NCBI GenBank assembly: GCA_964399625.1
Contig: CAYNSB010000075.1
Location: 1-11,799 of the forward strand
Direction: 5' to 3'
DNA: 11,799 bases
From: CAYNSB01 sp964399625
GTDB taxonomy: Bacteria; Planctomycetota; Phycisphaerae; Phycisphaerales; UBA1924
In this document: one piece after another, positions 5,191 to 11,799 of the stretch
Numbering within the stretch: the stretch's first letter is position 1
Layout: each line of letters starts with the position of its first letter
Notes under the pieces: model-generated
Told to the model about the DNA's origin: nothing
Databases searched by the model: none
Seen by the model: the letters and a program-made list of their open reading frames with translations, nothing else
Position numbers and translations under genes: made by a program

Positions 5191-8100
5191 CTACGGGCAG
5201 CCGGCACGGAACTTCTGCAGGAAGCAGGTGAAGTCCGCCGCGCTCAGAATCGGCGGCGTCACGTTGCCATCGCAGTTCGCGCTCGGGTCGCCGGCGCGAA
5301 ACTTCTGCAGGAAGCAGGTGAAGTCTGCCGCGGTGAGCACGGGAGCGTTCAGGCTTCCGTCGCAGTTGGCGTAGCACGCCGCGTCGCTCTGGTTGCGATC
5401 GAGCACGCCGTTCTCATCGCGGTCGATGCCCATCCGCGTCTCGCACCCCAGGGGAACGACGGTGAACGTGAGCTCCGAGCCGGGCTGGGCCAGGGCCTCC
5501 AGGGCCGCGAGCGTGCGCGTCTCGCCCGCGCGATCGGACTGGAAGACGCTGGAGCTGGGCACGTACGCCCACCCGCGCTGCTCGTTGTTCACCACGCCCT
5601 TGACGATCAGCCCCACCTTGCTTGCCTGCGCGAGCGAGACCATCGAGTTGATGAGCGCCAGCTGCGCGGCGCCCGCGTTGCTCGCGCTCACCAGCGTCGT
5701 CTGACGCCCCACCGCGGCGGGCACGTCCTTGCTCGCAAGCCCAGGCGGGGAGAGCGGCGTGTTGACCGCGCCCGAGGGCAGGTCCGATCCGGACATGCAC
5801 AGGATGAACGCGACCATGTCCGACACTTCCTGGTCGCTCGCGAGCGTGAAGACCGGCTCCGTGATGAATCGGGCGATCGAGTCGATCGAGCCGTCGTGGA
5901 GGTACCCGAACCCGCTGGTGTTGTCCGTCTGCGTCGCGTCGAAGCCGACCTTGAGATACGCGTTGCGGATCTGCGGGATCTTGATGGAGATGTTGGTGGA
6001 GCCGTCGGTGGAGACGAGCGCCGCGTGATGCTCGCCGTTGGGCCCCACCGGGAAGGGCTGGTAGGTCGCGCCCACGAGCTGCATGTCCGTGCCGGCACCG
6101 GTCGGGAGCGTGTGGCACGTGACGCACGCGAACGCGCCCGCGTCGAGCCGGCGCCCGAAGTTCGGATCTCCCTTGTACAGCGCCAGCCCGTTCACCGCGT
6201 TGCCCGGGTCGAGCGGCGCACCGGCGGGCTTGCCGCCCGACGCCGCGAACGTGCCGACCGAGCGATGCCCGGGCAGCGGGAGCGACGTGGGCAGCGTGTT
6301 GTCGAAGTTGCGGAAGGGGTTGGGCGGGAACGTGACGGTGGCGAGATAGTCCTCGAACTCCTGCATCTCCGTCGTCGTCAGGTTCGTGTCGTCGCCCAGC
6401 AGCCCGATGAACGCTCCGTTGAACTCCTCGAGGCCCGCGCGATCGCCACGCCAGTGGTGCGGCTCCTTGCCGATGATGTCCTGGAGCGTCTGCGTGGTCA
6501 TGGGGCCCTTCATCGGGTGCCACGGCGCGAACGCCGGGCTTGTCTGTCCGGCGCGAAGCCCGGGGAGCCCGAAGCCCAGGTTCTGCCCCGTGACCTGCTT
6601 CATCGCGCCCGTCGGATCGCCCAGGTCCCACGCGAGACGGTCCATCTTCGCGTCCACGTGGCACGAGGCGCACGAGGCCTGCCCGAGACCGGAGTTCTTG
6701 CGCGTATCGAACAGGTGCTTGCGCCCCGTCTTGATGAGCGTGGGCGTGGGATCAAAGAGGTTCAGCGTGCCCACGACGCTCTCGCTCGCGGTGCTCACGA
6801 TGGAGATGGAGCCCGCGAACCGATTGAGCACGTAGAGCCTGCCGCGCGCCTCGTCGAGCGCCAGACCCGTGGGGCCCTCCCCGACCGGGATCGTCGGCGC
6901 GAGCCCCGCCCGTCCGCCGCTCGCGTTGATCACGATCACGTTGTTCGAGCCCATGCCGCAGACGTACGCCTTGGTCCCGCTGGCGTTGAACACGATGTTG
7001 CGCGGGTCGCCGATCGATTTGTCGCGCTCGCTCTGCGCGATCGTGCGGGAGAGGTAGTCCAGGTGCGGGTTCAGATCCGCGACGGTCTTGGCGAGCGTGG
7101 TGGGGTTGACGCGGGCCATCTCCACACGCACGAACGTGCCCTTCACGTTGGGCTCGAAGCGGACCTCGTTGGTCGCGTCCGTGCCGATCACCGCGACCTC
7201 GGCCGTGGCGGGGTTCACGCCCAGGCCCATGCAGATGTTCATCAGCCCCGTGGCATACGTCACGCCCAGCGACGATGCGTCGATGACCGCGAGGTCGCGA
7301 TCGGGAAGATTCCAGTTCGGCACGCGGCCCGAGGCGTTCACGCCCGTGCCCCCGATCGCGGGGCCAGAGACCTGCCCGGACCAGTCGTGGTTGTTGTCGT
7401 CCATCCACTGGCCCGAACCGTTCTTCTTCACGATCAGGCCCACCGCGGGCGGCACGGGCAATCCGCCCGCGATCGCCGGGGAGAACGCGGCGCCGCTGTT
7501 GGGAGGCGGGTTCGTGCCCGCGTACGGCCCCGCGCCGTCCGACACGACGTTGGGGGGAAAGCCAAGCGCTCGCCCGGCGCCGGATGTCGCGCCGCCGCCC
7601 AGGATCGTCGAGGCGTTGCCCGAGTTGAAGATCGCCGCGTAGACCTTCTGACCGTCCGTGCTCACCGCCAGAGCCCTGGGCGCCTCTCCGGCGATGGCGA
7701 TGTCCGTCGGGGCCGCGCTGAGATTCGCTGGATCGAACACCTGCACGACGTTCGCCTGCGCGCACGTGACGAAGGCACGCTGGGGAGTGCCGGCAAACAC
7801 CACGTCCCCCGGCTCGTTCTTGCACTGGAGCGTCGCGACGACGTTCCGGGTCTGGAGGTTGACGATGCTCACGCTGTCCGAGATCGCGTTCACGACCCAC
7901 GCCTCGCTGTTGGAGCGTGCGCGGACCGACACGGGGTCGAGACCCGCGAAGATCTCCGACACGAGCACGGGCGTGCCCGTCGTGATGGAGAACACCTCGA
8001 GCCGATTGTCCGCCGTGTTGCAGACGAGCAGCGTGCTCCCGTCGGGCGTGATGTCCATGGGGTGGGCCTGCGTGCTCTCCCAGTTGACAAAGCTGGCGTT

Positions 8101-8226
8101 CGAGGCGTCCACGGGATCGGAAAGGATCATCGGCGCGGGAGCGCCACCGCCCAGCAGCACGAGCGCCGCGGCCGCACCGAGTCCGACGACCATCGAGCCC
8201 GCCCACCCGGTTCGCGCTGCGCGCAT
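5191..8226 (-). CDS. Secreted beta-propeller / di-heme c-type cytochrome protein with C-terminal dockerin-like repeats
   Basis: The protein has 1011 residues. ATG 8226 is preceded by AGGAG at a spacing of 8; a GTG two codons upstream would sit too close to that site. Residues 1 to about 30 form a Sec signal peptide (basic start, Ala/Val/Leu core, APA). Residues about 35-480 contain YVTN-type propeller repeats such as HPMDITPDGSTLLVCNTADNRL, PRALAVSTDGQKVYAA and GPTGLALDEARGRLYVLN. Residues about 490-830 carry two haem-c sites, CASCH (519-523) and CVTCH (701-705), spaced as in MauG/cytochrome c peroxidase-like proteins, with FGYLHDGS and IARFI segments typical of that group. DRDENGVLD (935-943) is a calcium-loop motif. 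Two dockerin-like units follow (from C955 and C985). The protein should be exported and loaded with haem outside the cytoplasm. Electron transfer or peroxidase-like oxidation is an inference, and the propeller's ligand is unknown. Confidence 0.9.
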   Translation of the reverse strand: MRAARTGWAGSMVVGLGAAAALVLLGGGAPAPMILSDPVDASNASFVNWESTQAHPMDITPDGSTLLVCNTADNRLEVFSITTGTPVLVSEIFAGLDPVSVRARSNSEAWVVNAISDSVSIVNLQTRNVVATLQCKNEPGDVVFAGTPQRAFVTCAQANVVQVFDPANLSAAPTDIAIAGEAPRALAVSTDGQKVYAAIFNSGNASTILGGGATSGAGRALGFPPNVVSDGAGPYAGTNPPPNSGAAFSPAIAGGLPVPPAVGLIVKKNGSGQWMDDNNHDWSGQVSGPAIGGTGVNASGRVPNWNLPDRDLAVIDASSLGVTYATGLMNICMGLGVNPATAEVAVIGTDATNEVRFEPNVKGTFVRVEMARVNPTTLAKTVADLNPHLDYLSRTIAQSERDKSIGDPRNIVFNASGTKAYVCGMGSNNVIVINASGGRAGLAPTIPVGEGPTGLALDEARGRLYVLNRFAGSISIVSTASESVVGTLNLFDPTPTLIKTGRKHLFDTRKNSGLGQASCASCHVDAKMDRLAWDLGDPTGAMKQVTGQNLGFGLPGLRAGQTSPAFAPWHPMKGPMTTQTLQDIIGKEPHHWRGDRAGLEEFNGAFIGLLGDDTNLTTTEMQEFEDYLATVTFPPNPFRNFDNTLPTSLPLPGHRSVGTFAASGGKPAGAPLDPGNAVNGLALYKGDPNFGRRLDAGAFACVTCHTLPTGAGTDMQLVGATYQPFPVGPNGEHHAALVSTDGSTNISIKIPQIRNAYLKVGFDATQTDNTSGFGYLHDGSIDSIARFITEPVFTLASDQEVSDMVAFILCMSGSDLPSGAVNTPLSPPGLASKDVPAAVGRQTTLVSASNAGAAQLALINSMVSLAQASKVGLIVKGVVNNEQRGWAYVPSSSVFQSDRAGETRTLAALEALAQPGSELTFTVVPLGCETRMGIDRDENGVLDRNQSDAACYANCDGSLNAPVLTAADFTCFLQKFRAGDPSANCDGNVTPPILSAADFTCFLQKFRAGCP
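5201..5380 (-). repeat. Tandem 90-bp repeat encoding two dockerin/EF-hand-like units
   Basis: Two adjacent 90-base copies (5201-5290 and 5291-5380) encode NCDG-x(4)-P-[VI]-L-[TS]-AADFTCFLQKFRAG. A block of 25 bases is identical at 5210-5234 and 5300-5324. The protein units share the Cys near the start, the Cys in DFTCF and the closing RAG. The pattern is a known tail on exported proteins of Phycisphaera-like planctomycetes. Its partner is not known to me, and no cohesin is encoded here. Confidence 0.85.
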
Positions 8227-8283
8227 TGCCACTTCTCCTGATCCAGGCCCACGATCGACGCTCCGCCTCGCCAGATTCTCACG

Positions 8284-8289
8284 AAACTA
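8284..8289 (-). promoter_or_regulatory. Candidate -10 element (TAGTTT) of the propeller-cytochrome gene
   Basis: Minus-strand CCGCTAGTTT lies 57 bases before the ATG at 8226 and shares the CGCTA core with elements before the carboxypeptidase and topoisomerase genes. The AGGAG ribosome site is at 8235-8239. No -35 hexamer is recognisable at 16-18 bases. Confidence 0.3.
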
Positions 8290-8337
8290 GCGGGAGGTCA
8301 AGCGGTCTTCGGAAAAACCGGGCGCCCGTATCATCCG

Positions 8338-9936
8338 TTATCGACGGGGCTCCCCGCCCGCGGCCATGAACGCCGCGACATCCTTCTTCAGTTTCACAAG
8401 GTCGGCGTGGCGGATGTACATCATGTGCCCCGACTCGTAGAACGTTTGCGAGACGTTGCCCCGCAGCGTCGCGTCGAGCCCCAGGTGCTCGATGGTGTAT
8501 GTCGCGGCGGCGGGCGGCGTGGCGAGGTCGTAGTACCCCGAGCAGAACAGCACGCGCAGGCTCGGATTCTCGACGATCGCGTCACGCAGCGATTGCGACA
8601 CGTTCGCGTAGCGGTTCGTCGCGGACCCGAACGACCACGGATGCACGCGTCCGGTCAGGATCTCGTAGGGCGCGTCGTTCTCGTAGTTCAGCGTGGAGCG
8701 AACGTGCTGGTTCATCGCCGAGGAGAACGCCCCAAGGATCGCGCTGTACGACGGGTCCGCCTCGAAGGAATCCTCCGCGCCGTCGCGCACGATGCCCACG
8801 TACCGGCTGTCCAGGCGCCCGATGGTGCGGCGCTGATCGCGGAGCAGTTCCTTGCCAAATCGGCCCATCGGCACACGCAGGTCCGATCGTTCGATGTACT
8901 CGGGCGACAGGCCCGTGTAGCGAGCCAGCTTCGCCACGACCTTCGAACGCTCCTCACCGCCCAGCGCGGCGCCCTTGGCGAGCGCCACGAGGTACTCCGA
9001 GCGCGCCCATGCCTCGGCCTCGCGCACAACATCGGCAACGGGCTTCTGCTGGAGCGCAGGCTCCAGACGCTGGTGGTACCACGCCGTTGCGGCGTACCCG
9101 GGAAGGAACAGCCAGTACGCCGTGTCGTTGCCCGCATCGAACTCCAGCGTCTGGAAGTTGAGCACGGGCGAGATGAGCACGATGCCCGACAGATAGATGC
9201 CCTGGTTCCGCTGCAGGTACGACGAGAGCCCCGACGCGCGGGTCGTGCCGTAGCTCTCGCCCGCGAGATAGATCGGGCTGTCCCAGCGCCGGTTCTTCGT
9301 CACCCACAAACGAATGAAGTCCGCCATCGCGCGGACGTCCTCCTCAAGCCCGTGGAATTGGTGCGGGTTCTCCCCCTCGACCGCCCGCGAGTATCCCGTT
9401 GACACGGGGTCCACGAACACGAGGTCCGCCAGGTCCAGCCACGACTGCTCGTTGTCCACGAGCGTGTAGGGCGGCTTGGGCGTCGAGGCTTCGCGCGCCG
9501 GCTCGTTGGCCTCCGCGAAACGGACCCGGCGCGGGCCCAGCGCCCCAAGGTGCAGCCACACCGACGACGACCCGGGGCCGCCGTTGAACGCGATCAGCAG
9601 CGGACGCGCCTCGCGATCGCTCTCGTCCCGGTCCTTCACGTACGACACGCTGAACACGTGCGCCTTGGGCTTGCCCTCATAGTCCGGAAGCTCGGTCAGC
9701 CCGGCGGTCGCGGTGTACGAGATCTCCTTGCCGCCGATGCTCACCTTCCCCTTGGTCACCGAGGCCTTGAGCTTGTCCGCCTTCTTGTCGTCCTTCTTCT
9801 CGTCCTTGGCCTCGGGCTTGCCCTCGGCCTTGGGATCGACTCGGGCCGCTTCGGCCTTGCCCGGCGCGGGCTGGGCGCACGCCCAGGGCGAGATCAGGCA
9901 GAGCACCGCGAGCACGAGCGCACGACTGGATCGCAT
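8338..9936 (-). CDS. Secreted serine carboxypeptidase-like protein, peptidase family S10
   Basis: The protein has 532 residues. It begins with a Sec signal peptide (MRSSRALVLAVLCLISPW) ending in a plausible ACA/Q signal peptidase I site; the Cys there does not fit a normal lipobox. Residues about 28-60 are a highly charged Lys/Asp/Glu linker. The S10 fold follows with the oxyanion-hole segment NGGPGSSS (from N118), nucleophile S228 in GESYG, D470 in CSGYYDLATP and H504 in ESGHMMYI, in the order and spacing of carboxypeptidase Y relatives. It would trim C-terminal residues from peptides outside the cytoplasm. Start choice: AGGAG at 9943-9947 sits 6 bases before ATG 9936, and the signal peptide begins there; the frame remains open further upstream without a reason to start earlier. 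It is 111 bases upstream of the cytochrome gene on the same strand. Co-transcription is possible but each gene has its own candidate -10. Confidence 0.93.
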   Translation of the reverse strand: MRSSRALVLAVLCLISPWACAQPAPGKAEAARVDPKAEGKPEAKDEKKDDKKADKLKASVTKGKVSIGGKEISYTATAGLTELPDYEGKPKAHVFSVSYVKDRDESDREARPLLIAFNGGPGSSSVWLHLGALGPRRVRFAEANEPAREASTPKPPYTLVDNEQSWLDLADLVFVDPVSTGYSRAVEGENPHQFHGLEEDVRAMADFIRLWVTKNRRWDSPIYLAGESYGTTRASGLSSYLQRNQGIYLSGIVLISPVLNFQTLEFDAGNDTAYWLFLPGYAATAWYHQRLEPALQQKPVADVVREAEAWARSEYLVALAKGAALGGEERSKVVAKLARYTGLSPEYIERSDLRVPMGRFGKELLRDQRRTIGRLDSRYVGIVRDGAEDSFEADPSYSAILGAFSSAMNQHVRSTLNYENDAPYEILTGRVHPWSFGSATNRYANVSQSLRDAIVENPSLRVLFCSGYYDLATPPAAATYTIEHLGLDATLRGNVSQTFYESGHMMYIRHADLVKLKKDVAAFMAAGGEPRR

Positions 9937-9971
9937 GGGAAACTCCTCGGATGCCTCCATCGGGAGCGACG

Positions 9972-9977
9972 ATGCTA
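9972..9977 (-). promoter_or_regulatory. Candidate -10 element (TAGCAT) of the S10 peptidase gene
   Basis: Minus-strand TCGCTAGCAT lies 35 bases before ATG 9936, giving a leader of roughly 30 bases that contains the AGGAG ribosome site. The usual -35 position holds GGCGTC, which is not a recognisable hexamer. Confidence 0.4.
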
Positions 9978-10051
9978 GCGAAGGAGCCGCTCTCGACGCC
10001 AGGCACCCACACAGGATGCACACGGGCGGGCTGCCCGCCGCGATCGGGCGT

Positions 10052-11287
10052 TTAGAAGATCTGGAACAGCGTGACATAGGCGTTAGGCGTGGGCGGGGGC
10101 CCCAGCATCGTCACGGGGCGTCCGGACCCTCGCAGGAGCGCCGCGATCGCGCACGACACGCTGGACATGGACATGCCAAGGAACCGATCGCACTTGGAGG
10201 CAATGAGCACGTCCAGGATCACTTCCTCGGCCAGGGCCGGGCCGGCATGGGCCCCTGACGTGTGCACCGCCTCGGGGCCGTCCGCGCGTCGCGCCTCGGT
10301 CAGGACCACACGTCTCGGGAACAGGCTGGCGAACCTGTCCGCGGTCTCGCGCGTGTCGGTGCACAGGAACACCTTGCCCGAGGTGTTGGCGGCAAGAAAC
10401 TCGCGCACCATCGGCTCGTAGTGGAGATTGTCCTTGTGCAGCGACGCGTGCTCGTGCACCTTGTCCGATCCGCGGACGTGCACCGCGAGCGTCGGGCCGC
10501 CACGCAAGTGCTGATCGAAGAACGCGTCGGCACGAGCGCGGTATCGCGCGTGCGGGCGCATGACCTTGGAGAACGCGTGCGGGTGCACCTCGTCGGGCGT
10601 CATCCCAAACCACGGGTGCCCCTCGGGAAGCCAGTGCAGGATCGTCAGCAGCGGATGGTGCATGTCCACGAGCGCCACCCGCTCCCGGGCGCACGCGAGG
10701 TTCGGGGCCGTGATCCGGTACGGAAGATCGGAGTTCCTCAGCGGGTTGGGCGCGTCCAGGCGCGCGTTGCGCCAGCGGTGCGGGTACACCTCCGCGTGGG
10801 GGCCGACGATCGACTCCGCCGTGATCTCCGACAGCGGCTCGAAGTAGCGGCTCCATGAATCGACGACGCCCGGCTCGGCGTAGAACGAGTCCTGCCCCCA
10901 CAGCGCCACGGGCGTGCGCCCCAGCGCCTGGGCGAGCACGCTCGCATTGACCATGTGATCGACCTCGCTCCAGAGGCCCGCCCGCCATTCCCGGATGACC
11001 AGGACCGACCCCGGCGGGGGCGGCGGCGAGGGAGGCACGCCCCGGACCCTCTCCAGCAGATCCAGCGCGACCCGATGGCGGGGCGAGCGGTCCAGCACAC
11101 GCCGAAGGAACCGCACCGTCGCGTCCGGACGCCCGATCAGGAGCCCGATCTTGGCAAGGATGATCCACCCGCCCGGGTGCTCCTGGTCCCGCAGCGTCGC
11201 GTCGATCGCCCAACGCTCCGCCGCGGCGATCTGCCCCATGTCCAGCGCTCCGGAAGCGATGAGCGCGCTGTTGTCGGCGGTGGACAT
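10052..11287 (-). CDS. TPR-like plus fucosyltransferase-fold (GT23/NodZ/FUT8-like) glycosyltransferase
   Basis: The protein has 411 residues. Residues 1 to about 83 are helical and TPR-like (AAERWAIDATLRDQEHPGGWIILAKIGLL...ATVRFLRRVLDRSP), followed by a poly-Pro linker (about 84-94). The remainder resembles the GDP-fucose-dependent GT-B enzymes of the NodZ/FUT8 type: VHVRGSDKV (H270, R272, D275, K276), then VFLCTD ending at D311, then LDVLIASKCDRFLGMSMSSVSCAIAALL (about 360-385), the latter aligning with the family's LL.S.CDY.VGTFSS.V region. R272 corresponds to the essential first Arg of FUT8's HVRRTDK; the second Arg is Gly here. No signal peptide or membrane segment is seen, so it is probably cytoplasmic. 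The acceptor and donor are unknown. ATG 11287 is chosen because TAGAAT lies 8 bases upstream; the longer reading back to 11428 would overlap the divergent topoisomerase gene. Confidence 0.75.
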   Translation of the reverse strand: MSTADNSALIASGALDMGQIAAAERWAIDATLRDQEHPGGWIILAKIGLLIGRPDATVRFLRRVLDRSPRHRVALDLLERVRGVPPSPPPPPGSVLVIREWRAGLWSEVDHMVNASVLAQALGRTPVALWGQDSFYAEPGVVDSWSRYFEPLSEITAESIVGPHAEVYPHRWRNARLDAPNPLRNSDLPYRITAPNLACARERVALVDMHHPLLTILHWLPEGHPWFGMTPDEVHPHAFSKVMRPHARYRARADAFFDQHLRGGPTLAVHVRGSDKVHEHASLHKDNLHYEPMVREFLAANTSGKVFLCTDTRETADRFASLFPRRVVLTEARRADGPEAVHTSGAHAGPALAEEVILDVLIASKCDRFLGMSMSSVSCAIAALLRGSGRPVTMLGPPPTPNAYVTLFQIF

Positions 11288-11295
11288 CCGGGACG

Positions 11296-11301
11296 ATTCT
11301 A
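11296..11301 (-). promoter_or_regulatory. Candidate -10 element (TAGAAT) of the glycosyltransferase gene, possibly leaderless
   Basis: Minus-strand TAGAAT matches TATAAT at five of six bases and ends 8 bases before ATG 11287, with CGTCCCGG between and no Shine-Dalgarno. The geometry is the same as before the MBL-fold gene, so transcription could start at the ATG. Confidence 0.45.
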
Positions 11302-11337
11302 CACGCGGGCCGCGGCGCGCCCGCGGGGACATGCCGC

Positions 11338-11343
11338 TATCCT
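11338..11343 (+). promoter_or_regulatory. Candidate -10 element (TATCCT) of the topoisomerase VI subunit B gene
   Basis: CCGCTATCCT is followed by GGAGGG (11359-11364) and ATG 11371 at a spacing of 6. It lies in the 83-base divergent interval shared with the glycosyltransferase gene. An ATG at 11357 starts a five-codon reading whose TGA overlaps the real start (ATGA); it contains the ribosome site and is probably incidental. Confidence 0.4.
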
Positions 11344-11370
11344 TCGGCCCAGAGCCATGGAGGGCCGAAC

Positions 11371-11799
11371 ATGACCACGACCCTTGCGAGCGATCGCCCT
11401 CCGTCCGTGGAGGTCGCAGCCGTGCCACGTCCCCAGCCCCGCTCCGCCCCGCGCGCCACCGCCGAGTCCATGGCGAGCAAGCAGCGCGATATCTCCGTCT
11501 CCGAGTTCTTCGCCAAGAACCGGCACCTGCTGGGCTTCGACAACCCGCGCAAGGCGCTGCTCACCACCGTCAAGGAAGCGGTGGACAACTCGCTCGACGC
11601 GTGCGAGGAGGCGGGCATCCTTCCGGACATCACCGTGGTGATCGAGGACCTGCAGCCGGATCGCCCCGCCTCGGCCAAGCAGTCGCGGTACAGCATCACC
11701 GTGGTGGACAACGGGCCGGGCATCGTCAAGAAGCAGGTCGAGAACATCTTCGGGCGCCTGCTCTACGGGTCCAAGTTCCATCGCCTCAAGATGAGCCGG
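11371..11799 (+). CDS. top6B: DNA topoisomerase VI subunit B, N-terminal part (cut by window edge)
   Basis: The frame is open to the window edge and gives 143 residues. Topoisomerase VI is a type IIB enzyme (A2B2) that relaxes and decatenates DNA; subunit B is the ATPase. Residues 38-60 read ISVSEFFAKNRHLLGFDNPRK, followed by the Bergerat (GHKL) N-box KEAVDNSLDA with E69 and N73, then the long CEEAGILPDI segment typical of Top6B rather than GyrB or MutL, and the VDNGPGI motif (D113, G115, G117) followed by VENIFGRLLYGSKFHRLKMSR, which in the family leads directly to the GQQGIG ATP lid. GGAGGG 6 bases before ATG 11371 supports that start; about 37 residues precede the conserved domain, and ATG 11470 (residue 34) is the alternative. 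The partner subunit A would be expected downstream, outside the window. Confidence 0.92.
   Translation, partial: MTTTLASDRPPSVEVAAVPRPQPRSAPRATAESMASKQRDISVSEFFAKNRHLLGFDNPRKALLTTVKEAVDNSLDACEEAGILPDITVVIEDLQPDRPASAKQSRYSITVVDNGPGIVKKQVENIFGRLLYGSKFHRLKMSR

Noticed and set aside
5896..8241. Long plus-strand open frame (781 codons) opposite the propeller-cytochrome gene
   Set aside because: It is an antisense shadow of the minus-strand gene, which has a signal peptide, haem motifs and repeats. The plus frame is Arg/Val/His-rich with no domain.
8313..8328. Possible intrinsic terminator after the S10 gene (CGGGCGCCCG followed by five T on the minus strand)
   Set aside because: The palindrome leaves a stem of only about 3 bp once a loop is allowed. 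The T-run is short, so it is too weak to annotate.
8326..8334. CCGTATCAT on the plus strand, identical to the element before the MBL-fold gene
   Set aside because: It points into the 3' end of the minus-strand S10 gene with no plus-strand gene after it. An antisense promoter is possible, but one 9-base match is not support enough.
11357..11374. Five-codon leader reading (ATG 11357 to TGA) overlapping the top6B start
   Set aside because: It contains the GGAGGG ribosome site of top6B, has no ribosome site of its own and is too short to suggest attenuation.
1..11799. CRISPR arrays, tRNA or rRNA genes, insertion sequences, defence or biosynthetic gene clusters
   Set aside because: I looked for them on both strands and found none. 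Intergenic gaps are short (largest about 250 bases) and hold only promoter-like elements.

Overview
The window is GC-rich and tightly packed with genes. It most likely comes from the Phycisphaerae/Phycisphaerales branch of Planctomycetota. The strongest clue is the C-terminus of the secreted cytochrome-like protein: two 30-residue dockerin/EF-hand-like units (CDG...P-[VI]-L-x-A-ADFTCFLQKFRAG), a tail type I associate with secreted proteins of that lineage. High GC, PilB/GspE-type secretion, a bacterial topoisomerase VI subunit and sparse Shine-Dalgarno use all fit. The assignment is by recall of family patterns, not by a search.

Layout. (1) Positions 1-678, minus strand: N-terminal part of a GspE/PilB assembly ATPase, cut by the window edge. 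(2) Positions 925-5129, plus strand: a stand-alone CoaB (phosphopantothenoylcysteine synthetase); a TTG-started RluA-type pseudouridine synthase fused to a SAM methyltransferase, overlapping the coaB stop; a metallo-beta-lactamase-fold hydrolase; and a small hotdog-fold (DUF4442-like) protein. (3) Positions 5191-11287, minus strand: a 1011-aa secreted beta-propeller/di-heme cytochrome with the dockerin-like tail; a secreted S10 serine carboxypeptidase; and a TPR-like/fucosyltransferase-fold (GT23-like) protein. (4) Position 11371 to the end, plus strand: N-terminal part of DNA topoisomerase VI subunit B, cut by the edge.

Only coaB and the pseudouridine synthase-methyltransferase look firmly co-transcribed. 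The other genes appear to have their own promoters and do not form an obvious pathway: CoA biosynthesis, RNA modification, extracellular redox and proteolysis, glycosylation, and DNA topology. There are no tRNA or rRNA genes, CRISPR arrays, IS elements or att sites that I can see, and no intergenic gap exceeds about 250 bases.

I see no clearly new multi-gene system. The most notable items are the pseudouridine synthase-methyltransferase fusion, topoisomerase VI in a bacterium, the propeller-cytochrome-dockerin architecture, and a TAnnnT element, usually preceded by C/G-rich bases, lying just upstream of eight of the nine genes, in two cases so close that leaderless mRNA is plausible.
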